Assembly: GCF_016429255.1 (NCBI RefSeq)
Contig: NZ_JAELUG010000021.1
Location: 1 to 64,000, forward strand
Reading direction: 5' to 3'
Length of the DNA: 64,000 nucleotides
Source: Rhizobium sp. ASV8
Lineage (GTDB): Bacteria > Pseudomonadota > Alphaproteobacteria > Rhizobiales > Rhizobiaceae
The position numbers and the translations under genes were made by a program. The notes beneath the pieces were generated by a model. The model was given only the letters and a program-made list of their open reading frames with translations, did no database searches and was not told where the DNA came from. This document shows positions 44,400 through 53,368 of this stretch, piece by piece. Position 1 is the stretch's first letter, and every line of letters starts with the position of its first letter.

Positions 44400-45146
44400 A
44401 TGAACGATCAGGGATCTCGCGACACGGGCATAATTGGACGGCTGGGCCGCTACGAGCCATTGCTGCTCCTAATGTTCGCCGCCCTTTCCGGTGGAATCCT
44501 GTTGTTCGTCTACCTGACGGGCGAGGTGCTCGAGGGAAGTACGAAGGGCTTCGATGAAGCGATATTGCTGGCCCTGCGCCAGCCGGGCGATCTGTCGGTT
44601 CCGATAGGGCCGGGCTGGCTAACCCATGCCGTCAAGGACATTACAAGCCTCGGTGGAACGACCGTGTTGGCAATGATGACGGTGCTGGTAACGATCTACC
44701 TGCTGCTGGATCGACGCCGTGCGATCGCCATCTTCGTGCTGGTCTCCGTGCTTGGCGGATGGGCGCTGAGCGCCGTGTTGAAGCTAAGCGTGGCGCGCCC
44801 GAGACCGGATATCGTGCCGCACCTGGTCGAGGTCAACGATCTGAGCTTTCCGAGCGGCCACGCAATGGTTTCGGCCGTGACCTATCTGACGCTGGCTGCC
44901 CTGATTTCCGGCACGCGTCCTCATCGGTCGACACGGATTTTCATCATCGCGGTCGGCATTCTGCTGACTTTGTTGATCGGTATGAGCCGCCTCTATCTCG
45001 GCGTGCATTATCCGACCGACGTGCTTGGAGGCTGGTGTGCCGGGGCGACCTGGGCGCTCGCCTGCTGGATCGTCGCTCGCCGCTTCGTAGCGCCCTCACG
45101 GCGCGCGGATGGCTCAATACGCACGGATCTGCCGCCATTGGCGTGA
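44400..45146 (+). CDS. PAP2-family membrane phosphatase
   Basis: This membrane protein has 248 residues with about six helices. All three phosphatase motifs are present: KLSVARPRPD near 133, PSGHAM near 155, and SRLYLGVHYPTD near 199, whose histidines and arginines are catalytic. PAP2 enzymes remove phosphate from phosphatidic acid, undecaprenyl pyrophosphate or similar lipids on the outer face of the inner membrane. Which substrate is used here is unknown. It stands alone on its strand. Confidence 0.92.
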   Translation: MNDQGSRDTGIIGRLGRYEPLLLLMFAALSGGILLFVYLTGEVLEGSTKGFDEAILLALRQPGDLSVPIGPGWLTHAVKDITSLGGTTVLAMMTVLVTIYLLLDRRRAIAIFVLVSVLGGWALSAVLKLSVARPRPDIVPHLVEVNDLSFPSGHAMVSAVTYLTLAALISGTRPHRSTRIFIIAVGILLTLLIGMSRLYLGVHYPTDVLGGWCAGATWALACWIVARRFVAPSRRADGSIRTDLPPLA

Positions 45147-45182
45147 GAGGGCGTCAGAGCGCCTCAAGGCTGTGGATTGGGG

Positions 45183-45824
45183 TCAGCACTGGACTTCCAG
45201 CCGCGTCGCCACCAGCAGCGAATAGTCCGTGCCCTGCGGGTCGCTGAAGAACATGCTGGTCAGTGCCGCCTGATTCTCCGCCATGACTTCCTTGGGGTTG
45301 GGTCTGATGACCTTGCGCTTGCAGCGCCCCATATTCGCGCCCGAAGCGGTCATGTCGTTGTCCGTGGCGAAATCGACGGCCGTGTAGAGCGTCTTGTCAT
45401 AGATCCCGAAGATCGTATTTCCCTTGAGGAAGGTCTTCTGCTCGGGTTTCAGCGAAAAGGTGAGGATCAGCGAGCCGTCCTTGTAATCGGCCTGGATGGC
45501 ATCGGGCTTGGCCATCGGTACCGCTTTGCCGTTGCTGGTCACGTTCGTATAGTAGCCGTACTGCGCAAGCGAATCCCTGACCGTCTTGCCGACCGCCTTG
45601 AGCTCGCTCGGCGTGAGCGTCGGATTGCCGGCCTTGTCGAAATCCATGACCACCGACGAAGAAAAGACCTCGTCGAAGCTCCAGACGTTGCGAAGCTCGC
45701 TGATAGAGCCGTCCGGCGCCGCTACGACCTCGAACTTTGCGTCGATGAAGATATGCGGATGGGCAAGCACGGGCCCGGGCAGAAGCGACAACATCGCAAT
45801 CAACAGGGGCGTCTTTCTTTTCAT
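45183..45824 (-). CDS. DUF1007-family periplasmic protein
   Basis: The protein has 213 residues with a signal peptide ending at VLAHP. The mature N-terminus HPHIFIDAKFEV is the hallmark of DUF1007. Family members are often encoded next to NicO-type nickel/cobalt exporters, and the HPH motif could bind metal; no such transporter gene is in this window. It is convergent with the PAP2 gene and separated from it by 36 bp. Confidence 0.88.
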   Translation of the reverse strand: MKRKTPLLIAMLSLLPGPVLAHPHIFIDAKFEVVAAPDGSISELRNVWSFDEVFSSSVVMDFDKAGNPTLTPSELKAVGKTVRDSLAQYGYYTNVTSNGKAVPMAKPDAIQADYKDGSLILTFSLKPEQKTFLKGNTIFGIYDKTLYTAVDFATDNDMTASGANMGRCKRKVIRPNPKEVMAENQAALTSMFFSDPQGTDYSLLVATRLEVQC

Positions 45825-46034
45825 GCAAGCAATACCGCGTTTTGTCCGTCAGCCTGAGCCGCAGACCTGAACGTCAATTGAGACTGATTTGAGACCTGAA
45901 GAACTTCCGCAACCATCGATCATTCCGATTCGCAGAATGCGAGACATCGCGGCTTGCGGTAACTCGGCTCATCGAGCCGAAAACGACGAAAGGCCGTTAC
46001 CGGCCTAGTCGTCAATACATGCTTCTGAGAAAAT

Positions 46035-46109
46035 TGGAGCGGGCGAAGGGATTCGAACCCTCGACCCCAACCTTGGCAAGGTTGTGCTCTACCCCTGAGC
46101 TACACCCGC
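46035..46109 (-). tRNA. tRNA-Gly (anticodon GCC)
   Basis: On the minus strand the 75 bases begin GCGGGTG and end CGCCCGCTCCA, forming a full 7-bp acceptor stem with encoded CCA. The D-arm (GTAGCTCAGGGGTAGAGCAC), the anticodon loop with GCC and the T-arm (GGGTTCGAATCCC) are all canonical. The U discriminator base is normal for tRNA-Gly. Confidence 0.98.
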
Positions 46110-46352
46110 TCATTCCCGTCGCGATCCGGGGTAGTGTGTTGGACCGCTGGGCGTCGTCTTGCGGCGACGGGCGCTATATGGCCTAACCGTTTTTCAAATG
46201 CAACAGGGAAATGACGAGATAGCCAAGAAAAATTTCAGCTTTTTTGCCGTGGCCTTCGAAAAGCCCGGAAACGTCGGCCTTTCGCGTCTGAAAGATTGCA
46301 ATGAAATTATCGGCGACGTATCAGGAGCAGATCATTTATGCCGTGAGATGCC

Positions 46353-46862
46353 ATGACAGAGACAAGCCCGAAAACACGAGACGATCTTTTCCGATTCCTT
46401 GATGGGCTTGGCATTGGCCACAGCACCAAGGATCACGCGCCGGTCTTCACCGTTGCCGAATCGGTGTCGCTGCGCGACGAGATTCCCGGCGGCCACACGA
46501 AGAACCTGTTCGTGAAGGACAAGAAGGACAATTTCTTCCTCCTGACTGTCGAAGAGAACGCGACGGTCGATCTGAAGACCGTGCACACGCTGATCGGCGC
46601 GGCCAGCAAGGTTTCTTTCGGAAAACCGGAAAAGCTGATGGAATATCTCGGTGTTATTCCAGGCTCGGTCACGGCATTCGGCGCGATCAACGATATCGGC
46701 AAGAACGTCACCTTCATTCTCGATGCCGAGCTGATGGCGCATGATATCGTCAATTGCCATCCTCTATCGAACGACGCGACCACCTCGATTGCCAGCGCCG
46801 ATCTGCTGCGCTTCATGGAGGCGACGGGACATGCGCCGCTAGTCTTGAAAGTAACGGCGTAA
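46353..46862 (+). CDS. YbaK/ProXp-ala-type aminoacyl-tRNA deacylase
   Basis: The protein has 169 residues and the YbaK/prolyl-tRNA-synthetase-associated fold, with SKDHAPVFTVAES-like and GGHTKNLFVKDKKDNFFLLT stretches (residues 22-65), where the conserved lysine (about K50) contacts the tRNA end. ProXp-ala hydrolyses Ala-tRNA(Pro) made by mistake. A trans-acting deacylase is expected in alphaproteobacteria, whose ProRS lacks its editing domain. It is monocistronic and follows the tRNA-Gly gene. Confidence 0.88.
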   Translation: MTETSPKTRDDLFRFLDGLGIGHSTKDHAPVFTVAESVSLRDEIPGGHTKNLFVKDKKDNFFLLTVEENATVDLKTVHTLIGAASKVSFGKPEKLMEYLGVIPGSVTAFGAINDIGKNVTFILDAELMAHDIVNCHPLSNDATTSIASADLLRFMEATGHAPLVLKVTA

Positions 46863-47020
46863 GGTACGATTTTAGCGCTGAGATTATCGCGAGCGGGATG
46901 TCTTCGGATGGTCCCGTCGCTTTGACGACTTCATAGAGCGTGCAACTATCCGGACCTGATGGGTTCGTAGAGGTACATGCTTTTCACAGGATCATGGATG
47001 CCGGCAGGCGGGAGACACTT

Positions 47021-47995
47021 ATGAGCGGTCCGAACAATCCCTATAACGCTTCCTTTGGCGGGCAGATGTCGGCCTCGGCATCTTTTGGCGCTGCGCCTGT
47101 GGCATCCGGCGCCTCGCCGATCAAGGACACGACGACGGCAGGTTTCACCAAGGATGTCATCGAGGAATCGCGCAACCAGCCCGTACTCGTCGATTTCTGG
47201 GCGCCCTGGTGCGGTCCCTGCAAGCAGCTGACGCCTGTTCTGGAAAAGGTCGTCACGGAAGCCCAGGGTCGGGTCAAGCTGGTGAAGATGAATATCGACG
47301 ATCATCCGTCGATCGCCGGCCAGCTCGGCATCCAGTCGATCCCGGCCGTCATCGCCTTCGTCAACGGCCGCCCGGCCGATGGTTTCATGGGTGCGGTTCC
47401 GGAAAGCCAGATCCGTCAGTTCATCGATCGCCTCGGCGGTCCGGCCGGCGGCGCTGACGATCAGGCCGCCGAAATCGCCGCCGTTCTGGAAGAGGCTGGT
47501 GGCCTGCTTGCCGCCGGCGACGTCAATGGCGCTGCCGAACTCTTCGGCGCCGTGCTGCAGGCCGATCCGGAGAACGCCAAGGCGCTCGCCGGCATGGCGG
47601 AATGCATGATTGCCGCCGGCCAGAGCCAGCGTGCCCGCGAAGCTCTTACGGACCTACCGGAAACGCTTGCCAACGATGCCGGCATCCAGGCCGTGGTCAA
47701 GAAGCTCGACCAGATCGAGGAAGCCCGCAAGCTCGGCGATCCCGTCGCGATCGAGCATGAGCTCGCGACCAACCCCGACAATCACGAGCAGCGGGTTAAG
47801 CTCGCCAAGATCCGCAATGTCGAAGGCAAACGTGACGAGGCGGCCGAACATCTGCTTCTCATCATGCGCAAGGATCGTGGTTTCGACGATGATGGCGCTC
47901 GCCGCCAGCTGCTCGAATTTTTCGATGTCTGGGGCCCGAAGGATCCTGCGACGATTGCCGCCCGCCGCAAGCTTTCGTCGATCCTGTTTTCCTGA
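47021..47995 (+). CDS. Thioredoxin-domain protein with TPR tail (CnoX/YbbN-like)
   Basis: The protein has 324 residues. The thioredoxin domain lies at about 45-150 with the active site WCGPC (DFWAPWCGPCKQL). It is followed by TPR-like repeats (AGDVNGAAELFGAVLQADPENAKALAGMAECMI-type units from about 175). This layout is that of CnoX/YbbN, which protects proteins from oxidation and hands them to GroEL or DnaK; the retained CGPC site suggests redox activity. The ATG at 47021 is supported by GGGAG upstream; earlier in-frame ATGs have none. Confidence 0.9.
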   Translation: MSGPNNPYNASFGGQMSASASFGAAPVASGASPIKDTTTAGFTKDVIEESRNQPVLVDFWAPWCGPCKQLTPVLEKVVTEAQGRVKLVKMNIDDHPSIAGQLGIQSIPAVIAFVNGRPADGFMGAVPESQIRQFIDRLGGPAGGADDQAAEIAAVLEEAGGLLAAGDVNGAAELFGAVLQADPENAKALAGMAECMIAAGQSQRAREALTDLPETLANDAGIQAVVKKLDQIEEARKLGDPVAIEHELATNPDNHEQRVKLAKIRNVEGKRDEAAEHLLLIMRKDRGFDDDGARRQLLEFFDVWGPKDPATIAARRKLSSILFS

Positions 47996-48014
47996 ACAGG
48001 CAGAGACGGCGCTG

Positions 48015-48058
48015 CCCTTCCTGCTCTCGAGCGCCTTGAGGCGGCCGAGAGGGAAGGG
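48015..48058 (+). terminator. Imperfect stem-loop after the thioredoxin gene
   Basis: CCCTTCC-TG-CTCTCG (48015-48029) pairs with CGAGAGGGAAGGG (48046-48058), with a 2-base bulge, around a GC-rich 16-base loop. No clean T-run follows. It may end transcription of the thioredoxin gene or stabilise its mRNA. Confidence 0.35.
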
Positions 48059-48209
48059 GATGGCATTTTGCTGCAAAATACTCTTGTGTTTTCGGCAGAC
48101 GAGCCCACATTGTCGGGTGCGCGGCGCGAGATGGGCAACGGCCGCGACTGGATGTCGTTCCTGCGCGCCCACTGCGGCGCGCGGCGCAGTGATCTAGCGG
48201 GATGGAAAC

Positions 48210-48872
48210 ATGCAAGTAGGTAATGCCAGATATCTGAAGCCAAGCGATCTGCCTGAAACCGCCGCCGTCTTTCCTTTGTCCGGTGCTTTGCTGCTGCCCG
48301 GCGCGCAATTGCCGCTCAATATTTTCGAACCGCGCTATCTCGCCATGTTCGACGCGGCCATTACCGGCAACCGTTTGATCGGCATGGTGCAACCAGCGCT
48401 TGGAGAGCCGGCGGACTCACCCAATCTCTCCCATGTCGGCTGCCTCGGTCGTATCACCTCGATCTCCGAAACCGGCGACGGCCGCTATATTACGGCGCTG
48501 ACGGGCATCTGCCGTTTTCGGCTGATGGACGAAGTCACCGGTCATCAGCAACCTTACCGTACGTTCCGCATCACGCCGTTCATCTCCGACCTCAAGTCGC
48601 ACCACGAGGAAGGCACCGTCGATCGCGCGGCGCTGCTTGCGGCCTTCCGCAGTTATCTCGATGCCAATAAGCTGGAGGCGGATTGGGAGAGCGTCGAACG
48701 GGCCGACAATATGATGCTGGTCAATTCGCTGTCGATGATGGCGCCCTTCGAGCCTGCCGAGAAGCAGGCGCTTCTCGAAGCTCACGATCTGAAGACACGA
48801 GCGGAAACCTTCATCGCCATCATCAAGATCGTGCTCGCCGGCTCCGGCGATACCGGATCGATCCTGCAATAG
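48210..48872 (+). CDS. LON-substrate-binding-domain protein
   Basis: The protein has 220 residues and consists only of the LON N-terminal (PUA-like) domain: VFPLSGALLLPGAQLPLNIFEPRYLAMFD at the start and RITSISETGDGRYITALTGICRF in the middle. No ATPase or protease part follows. Such proteins are widespread in alphaproteobacteria next to thioredoxin and Trm112-like genes, and their function is unknown. GGGATGGA precedes the ATG. Confidence 0.9.
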   Translation: MQVGNARYLKPSDLPETAAVFPLSGALLLPGAQLPLNIFEPRYLAMFDAAITGNRLIGMVQPALGEPADSPNLSHVGCLGRITSISETGDGRYITALTGICRFRLMDEVTGHQQPYRTFRITPFISDLKSHHEEGTVDRAALLAAFRSYLDANKLEADWESVERADNMMLVNSLSMMAPFEPAEKQALLEAHDLKTRAETFIAIIKIVLAGSGDTGSILQ

Positions 48873-48971
48873 AGCATCTTCGCTTTTCTTCGAAATGCGG
48901 AGATGCTCTATCTCTTTGTTGTCACGCAATTCCGGACGGAAAACCGCTCTGCACTTTTCCGAGATTGCTCT
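48871..48971. repeat. Intergenic repeat family B with hairpin
   Basis: It starts at the stop codon of the LON-domain gene. A 13-bp stem (48871-48883 with 48897-48909, one G-T pair) encloses a C/T-rich loop. It continues with CGCAATTCCGGACGGAAAACCGC and CACTTTTCC-like words also found at 58508-58608. The hairpin could act as a terminator. Confidence 0.75.
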
Positions 48972-48983
48972 AGGAGTTTGTCC

Positions 48984-49172
48984 ATGGATGTCACGGTCAG
49001 CAAGGTCGATCCGAAACTACTCGATCTGCTCGTCTGCCCGCTCACCAAGGGGCGGCTGAGCTACGATCGGGAAAAGAACGAGCTGATTTCGGAAAAAGCG
49101 CGCCTTGCCTATCCGATCCGCGACGGCATTCCGATCATGCTGATTTCGGAAGCGCGCCGCATCGAGGATTGA
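48984..49172 (+). CDS. Trm112/UPF0434-family small protein
   Basis: The 62-residue protein has the Trm112 pattern: [17 protein letters not shown] near the start and [18 protein letters not shown] at the end. Bacterial members are small and may activate methyltransferases, as Trm112 does in eukaryotes, but this is not shown. Only one cysteine (CP) is kept, so zinc binding is doubtful. TAGGAG is placed eight bases before the ATG at 48984. Confidence 0.9.
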   Translation: MDVTVSKVDPKLLDLLVCPLTKGRLSYDREKNELISEKARLAYPIRDGIPIMLISEARRIED

Positions 49173-49250
49173 GATCCTTTCAGGATCAGGGCGCTGAATT
49201 TCATCGGGCCTGCCAGGTTTGGATCCGCTACGACACCGCACCGGCAGCGT

Positions 49251-49670
49251 TCAATCCGGCATTCTCGAACCCAGATCCCGATCATGCGCCGTTCCCTCGA
49301 GCAGGTGAGTCAGCTCGTCCACCAGGCTGATGCGATTTCCGCGAAACTGATAGTAGGCGATCACCTTGAGACGAATGCGCTCGCCGGTGATCTTCACTGC
49401 TTCGGCGATGTGCACCGTGGCCGCCGAAACGCCGTCTGTTACCACATGCTCAAAGTTGACGTTGCTTGAGGCAAGGTCGGCCTGAAGCGCTCGGCTGTGG
49501 TGAAGGAAGCCCTGGTAATCGAGCTGCTTTCCGTCGACCCGTTGGATGTAATCGGGTGTCAGCAACTCGGCGAATTTTTCCGGTTTGGTAGCCGGATCGG
49601 TGAAGGCGGCAAACATGCGGTGGAGCAGTTCATGAACTTCGCCTTGTGTCATCACAGCTTTGGTCGTCAT
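49251..49670 (-). CDS. NTF2-like (SnoaL-type) protein
   Basis: The protein has 139 residues and a SnoaL/NTF2-like fold (VHELLHRMFAAFTDPATKPEKFAELLTPDYIQ; YYQFRGNRISLVDELTHLLEG). The function is unknown. Three in-frame ATGs lie at 49682, 49673 and 49670; GGAG sits six bases before the last, so I place the start there. It is divergent from an AraC-type regulator, which may control it. Confidence 0.8.
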   Translation of the reverse strand: MTTKAVMTQGEVHELLHRMFAAFTDPATKPEKFAELLTPDYIQRVDGKQLDYQGFLHHSRALQADLASSNVNFEHVVTDGVSAATVHIAEAVKITGERIRLKVIAYYQFRGNRISLVDELTHLLEGTAHDRDLGSRMPD

Positions 49671-49771
49671 CATTATCTCCATTGTGTTTTCAGATTGGGA
49701 ATGCCTTTCATCTAGCCCGACGGCTTTTGCCTTGCTAACGTATCGATGCCAATCAATACGGCTTTGAGGCC

Positions 49772-50551
49772 ATGTACGATTTCCTTATCGATCCCCTACG
49801 CCTCGATTCGACGGCGGAACCGGTCATCCTGGTCAGTCGCCGCCAACAGGCTGAAATTCGGCGCACGGAGCGACACAGCCATGCGCGAGGTCAATTGCTC
49901 GGCACGGTGCGAGGAGTGGTTACCATCGGTACGGATCATGGCCGCTGGCTCATACCACCCGTCAACGCGGTATGGCTTCCGCCGCACATCGAGCATGATT
50001 TCGTCTCGCACGGCGCTTTTCACGGCTGGAGCGTCTATGTTGCAGAAGCCGCGTGTGCCGCCTTGCCGAATACCCCGCGGGTGATCCGCCTCTCTGGTTT
50101 GCTGAATGAGGCCGTGGCGCGAGCCGCGAGTTGGCAGGAGGGGCCATTTTCCCAAGCGCAGTGGCGGATTGCGGGCGTCATTCTGGATGAGATCGCCGTG
50201 ATACCGGGAGAAGCCCTTGACCTACCCATGCCCGCTGATCCCCGCCTGCAAAGAATTGCCCGCGTCATCTCGGATACACCAGCGGAACGACGGCGCTTGG
50301 AGGATTGGGCTGTTTGGGCCGGCATCGCGCCGCGCACGCTGAGCAGGCGGTTCGTGCTGGAGACCGGCCTTACATTCAGCTCCTGGCGCCAGCGGGCACT
50401 ATTGCTGCGATCTCTGGAAATGCTGGCAGCCGGAAACTCCGTAACTACGGTCGCCTTTGACCTTGGTTACGAAACGGTCAGCGCTTTTATCGAACTGTTT
50501 CGCGCGCATTTCGGCACGACACCAGCGCTGTATTTCAAGCATTCGGCCTGA
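49772..50551 (+). CDS. AraC-family transcriptional regulator
   Basis: The protein has 259 residues. An N-terminal cupin-type sensor region (RTERHSHARGQLLGTVRGVVTI; WLIPPVNAVWLPPHIEH) is followed by the two-HTH AraC domain (about 160-258): RRLEDWAVWAGIAPRTLSRRF, then NSVTTVAFDLGYETVSAFIELFRAHFGTTPALYF. This cupin/AraC architecture is common in regulators of single nearby genes. The divergent NTF2-like gene at 49670 is the first candidate target. Confidence 0.9.
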   Translation: MYDFLIDPLRLDSTAEPVILVSRRQQAEIRRTERHSHARGQLLGTVRGVVTIGTDHGRWLIPPVNAVWLPPHIEHDFVSHGAFHGWSVYVAEAACAALPNTPRVIRLSGLLNEAVARAASWQEGPFSQAQWRIAGVILDEIAVIPGEALDLPMPADPRLQRIARVISDTPAERRRLEDWAVWAGIAPRTLSRRFVLETGLTFSSWRQRALLLRSLEMLAAGNSVTTVAFDLGYETVSAFIELFRAHFGTTPALYFKHSA

Positions 50552-50593
50552 TTGGCCCCTTGCCCGAGATCAAATGCGCTTGCTCCGGCGCGT

Positions 50594-51808
50594 TCAGATC
50601 GCTTCACCAGCCAGCAGGCGCGGATTGTCCTTGGCGGTGGTCCCGGCGGCCTGGCCGATGAAGAAGGATTTGAGGCTGGGCAGGCGGTCGACGATACCGA
50701 GGCCGAAATCGCGGGCGATGCGCAGCGGCGTGTTGTCGTTGGAGAACAGCCGGTTGAGTACATCGGTAGTCACCCCCATGCGGAAGGTGTCGAAGCGGCG
50801 CCAGGTCTGGTAGCGCTCAAGGATATTGATCGAGCCGATATCGAGGCCGAGGCGATCGGCTTCGACAATGGTTTCGGCGAGCGCCGCCACATCCTTGAAG
50901 CCGAGATTGAGGCCCTGGCCGGAGATCGGGTGGATGCCGTGGGCGGCATCGCCCGCCAGCGCAAAGCGCGGTGCAACAAAGGCGCGGGCAAGCGTCAGAC
51001 CAAGAGGGAAGGCGCGGCGATCGCCGACTGTGCGCAGCGTGCCGAGCTTGTGGCCAAAGCGGCGTTCCAGCTCCTCTTCGAAGATGAGGTCGTCGGAGGC
51101 GACCAGTCGTTCGGCATCGGAGGTACGCTCCGTCCAGACAAGCGAGGAGCGGTTGTTCTTCAGCGGCAGGATGGCGAAGGGACCGGAGGGCAGGAAATGC
51201 TCCTCCGCGCAGCCCTCGTGCGGCCGCTCGTGCTCGACGGTGACGACGATGCCGGACTGACCGTAGTCCCAGTTGACCGTCTTGATGCCGGCCATATCGC
51301 GCAGTTTGGAGCGGACGCCGTCGCAGGCAACCAGAAGCTTCGTCTCCAGTGTGCTGCCATCCGAAAGGGTGAGCGTGGTCTTGCTGTCATCGGTCACGAA
51401 GCCGGTGGCGCTGAGCCCGTGGCGTATGGTGACGCCCAGGCGCTCGCAGGCGCCGCGCAATGCGCCGACCATGGTGACGTTCTGCACCATATGGGCGAAG
51501 GGCTGGCCTTCGGCCACCTCGCCGTCAAAGGTGAGAAAGACCGGCCGCACGGGATCGCTGGTGCGCGAATCGGTGACGATCATGCGCGTGATCGGCTCGG
51601 CCTCCGGCGCGATCTCGTTCCAGACGCCGAGAACCTCCAGCATCTTGGACGCGGCGGCAATGATCGCCGACGCCCGCATATCCTTCTTCCATACGGATTC
51701 CGGAGCGGCCTCCACGACCATGACGTCGAGATGCGGAGCTGCCTGCTTGACTGCGACCGCTGCGGCAAGACCCACGTATCCGCCACCCACTACCAGCATG
51801 TCCAACAT
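50594..51808 (-). CDS. UbiH/COQ6-family FAD-dependent hydroxylase
   Basis: The protein has 404 residues. The FAD Rossmann motif VVGGGYVGLAAAVAV begins at residue 5, and the second FAD motif with GDAAHGIHPISGQGLNLGFKDV lies near 285. It belongs to the UbiH/UbiF/UbiL group that hydroxylates the ubiquinone ring. The frame extends upstream but the ATG at 51808 has AGGGAA six bases before it. It is divergent from tesB with 83 bp between. Which ring position it modifies cannot be told from this alone. Confidence 0.9.
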   Translation of the reverse strand: MLDMLVVGGGYVGLAAAVAVKQAAPHLDVMVVEAAPESVWKKDMRASAIIAAASKMLEVLGVWNEIAPEAEPITRMIVTDSRTSDPVRPVFLTFDGEVAEGQPFAHMVQNVTMVGALRGACERLGVTIRHGLSATGFVTDDSKTTLTLSDGSTLETKLLVACDGVRSKLRDMAGIKTVNWDYGQSGIVVTVEHERPHEGCAEEHFLPSGPFAILPLKNNRSSLVWTERTSDAERLVASDDLIFEEELERRFGHKLGTLRTVGDRRAFPLGLTLARAFVAPRFALAGDAAHGIHPISGQGLNLGFKDVAALAETIVEADRLGLDIGSINILERYQTWRRFDTFRMGVTTDVLNRLFSNDNTPLRIARDFGLGIVDRLPSLKSFFIGQAAGTTAKDNPRLLAGEAI

Positions 51809-51891
51809 AGCGCTTCCCTGTGTCTTACTGTCACTTCCTGCTCTATATAGATCATCCTGTTCACGGTTCCTACCATCGGAGTTCAAGCAAA

Positions 51892-52776
51892 ATGTCGCGA
51901 GAGACGGAAAAGCCCACCCCCATGGAAACCGTGCTGGCGACGCTCGATCTGGAAACGATCGAGATGAACCTGTTTCGCGGCAACAGCCCGCAGGTGGGCT
52001 GGCAGCGCGTATTCGGCGGCCAGGTTATCGGTCAGGCGCTGATGGCGGCGCAGCGGACGGTTGAGGGCGATCGTTTCGCGCATTCGCTGCATGCCTATTT
52101 CATGCTGCCGGGCGATCCTTCGGTGCCGATCCTCTATCAGGTGGATCGGCTGCGCGACGGATCCAGCTTCAACACGCGGCGCGTGCTGGCGATCCAGCAC
52201 GGCAAGGCGATCTTCGCCCTGACGGCCTCATTCCAGGTCGATGAACCCGGCTTCGAGCATCAGGGAGACATGCCTGATGTGCCGATGCCAGAGGCGTTGA
52301 TGGATGAAGAGCAGATCAAGGCGCGCTACATCGTTCATGCGCCTGAGAATGTGCGTCGCTACTGGGCCGGCAGGCGAGCAATCGAGATCCGCCCCGTCTC
52401 GATCGAGAGCTATTTTTCCCGCTCTCAGCCGAGCCAGAAGCAGAATATATGGGTGCGCCTGACCGGGCCTGTCCCGGATGATCGGCTCTATCAGAAGGCG
52501 GTGCTCGCTTATCTCTCGGACATGACCCTACTCGACGTTGCCCTTAATGCACATGGCACATCGGTCCTCGACCCGAGCATACAGGTGGCGAGTCTTGACC
52601 ACGCCATGTGGTTTCATCGTCCGTTCAAACTCGACGACTGGCTGCTCTACAGCCAGGAAAGCCCCAGCGCTTCCGGCGCGCGCGGTTTCACCCGCGGCAG
52701 CCTGTTTACGCGATCCGGTGTCCTGATTGCGTCGGTGGCGCAGGAGGGCCTGATTCGCAAGAAGGCAAATGATTAA
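51892..52776 (+). CDS. tesB: Acyl-CoA thioesterase II
   Basis: The protein has 294 residues and a double hot-dog fold, as in TesB. The first half has VFGGQVIGQALMAAQRTV and HSLHAYFMLPGD; the second has YLSDMTLLDVALNAHG (catalytic Asp region) and SLDHAMWFHRPF, with RGSLFTRSGVLIASVAQEGLIR at the end (catalytic Gln region). It hydrolyses medium- and long-chain acyl-CoA to free acid and CoA. It precedes glnK by about 226 bp, an order I recall from other rhizobial chromosomes. Confidence 0.94.
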   Translation: MSRETEKPTPMETVLATLDLETIEMNLFRGNSPQVGWQRVFGGQVIGQALMAAQRTVEGDRFAHSLHAYFMLPGDPSVPILYQVDRLRDGSSFNTRRVLAIQHGKAIFALTASFQVDEPGFEHQGDMPDVPMPEALMDEEQIKARYIVHAPENVRRYWAGRRAIEIRPVSIESYFSRSQPSQKQNIWVRLTGPVPDDRLYQKAVLAYLSDMTLLDVALNAHGTSVLDPSIQVASLDHAMWFHRPFKLDDWLLYSQESPSASGARGFTRGSLFTRSGVLIASVAQEGLIRKKAND

Positions 52777-52846
52777 ATAAGGTGCAAACCCATAAAGATG
52801 CACTTTATTTGTGCTATTGCGTTGCCGCTGAGCGCCAACTTATTAG

Positions 52847-53341
<495 letters not shown>

Positions 53342-53368
53342 AACACGGCTGATCAGGGAGTTATTTGC

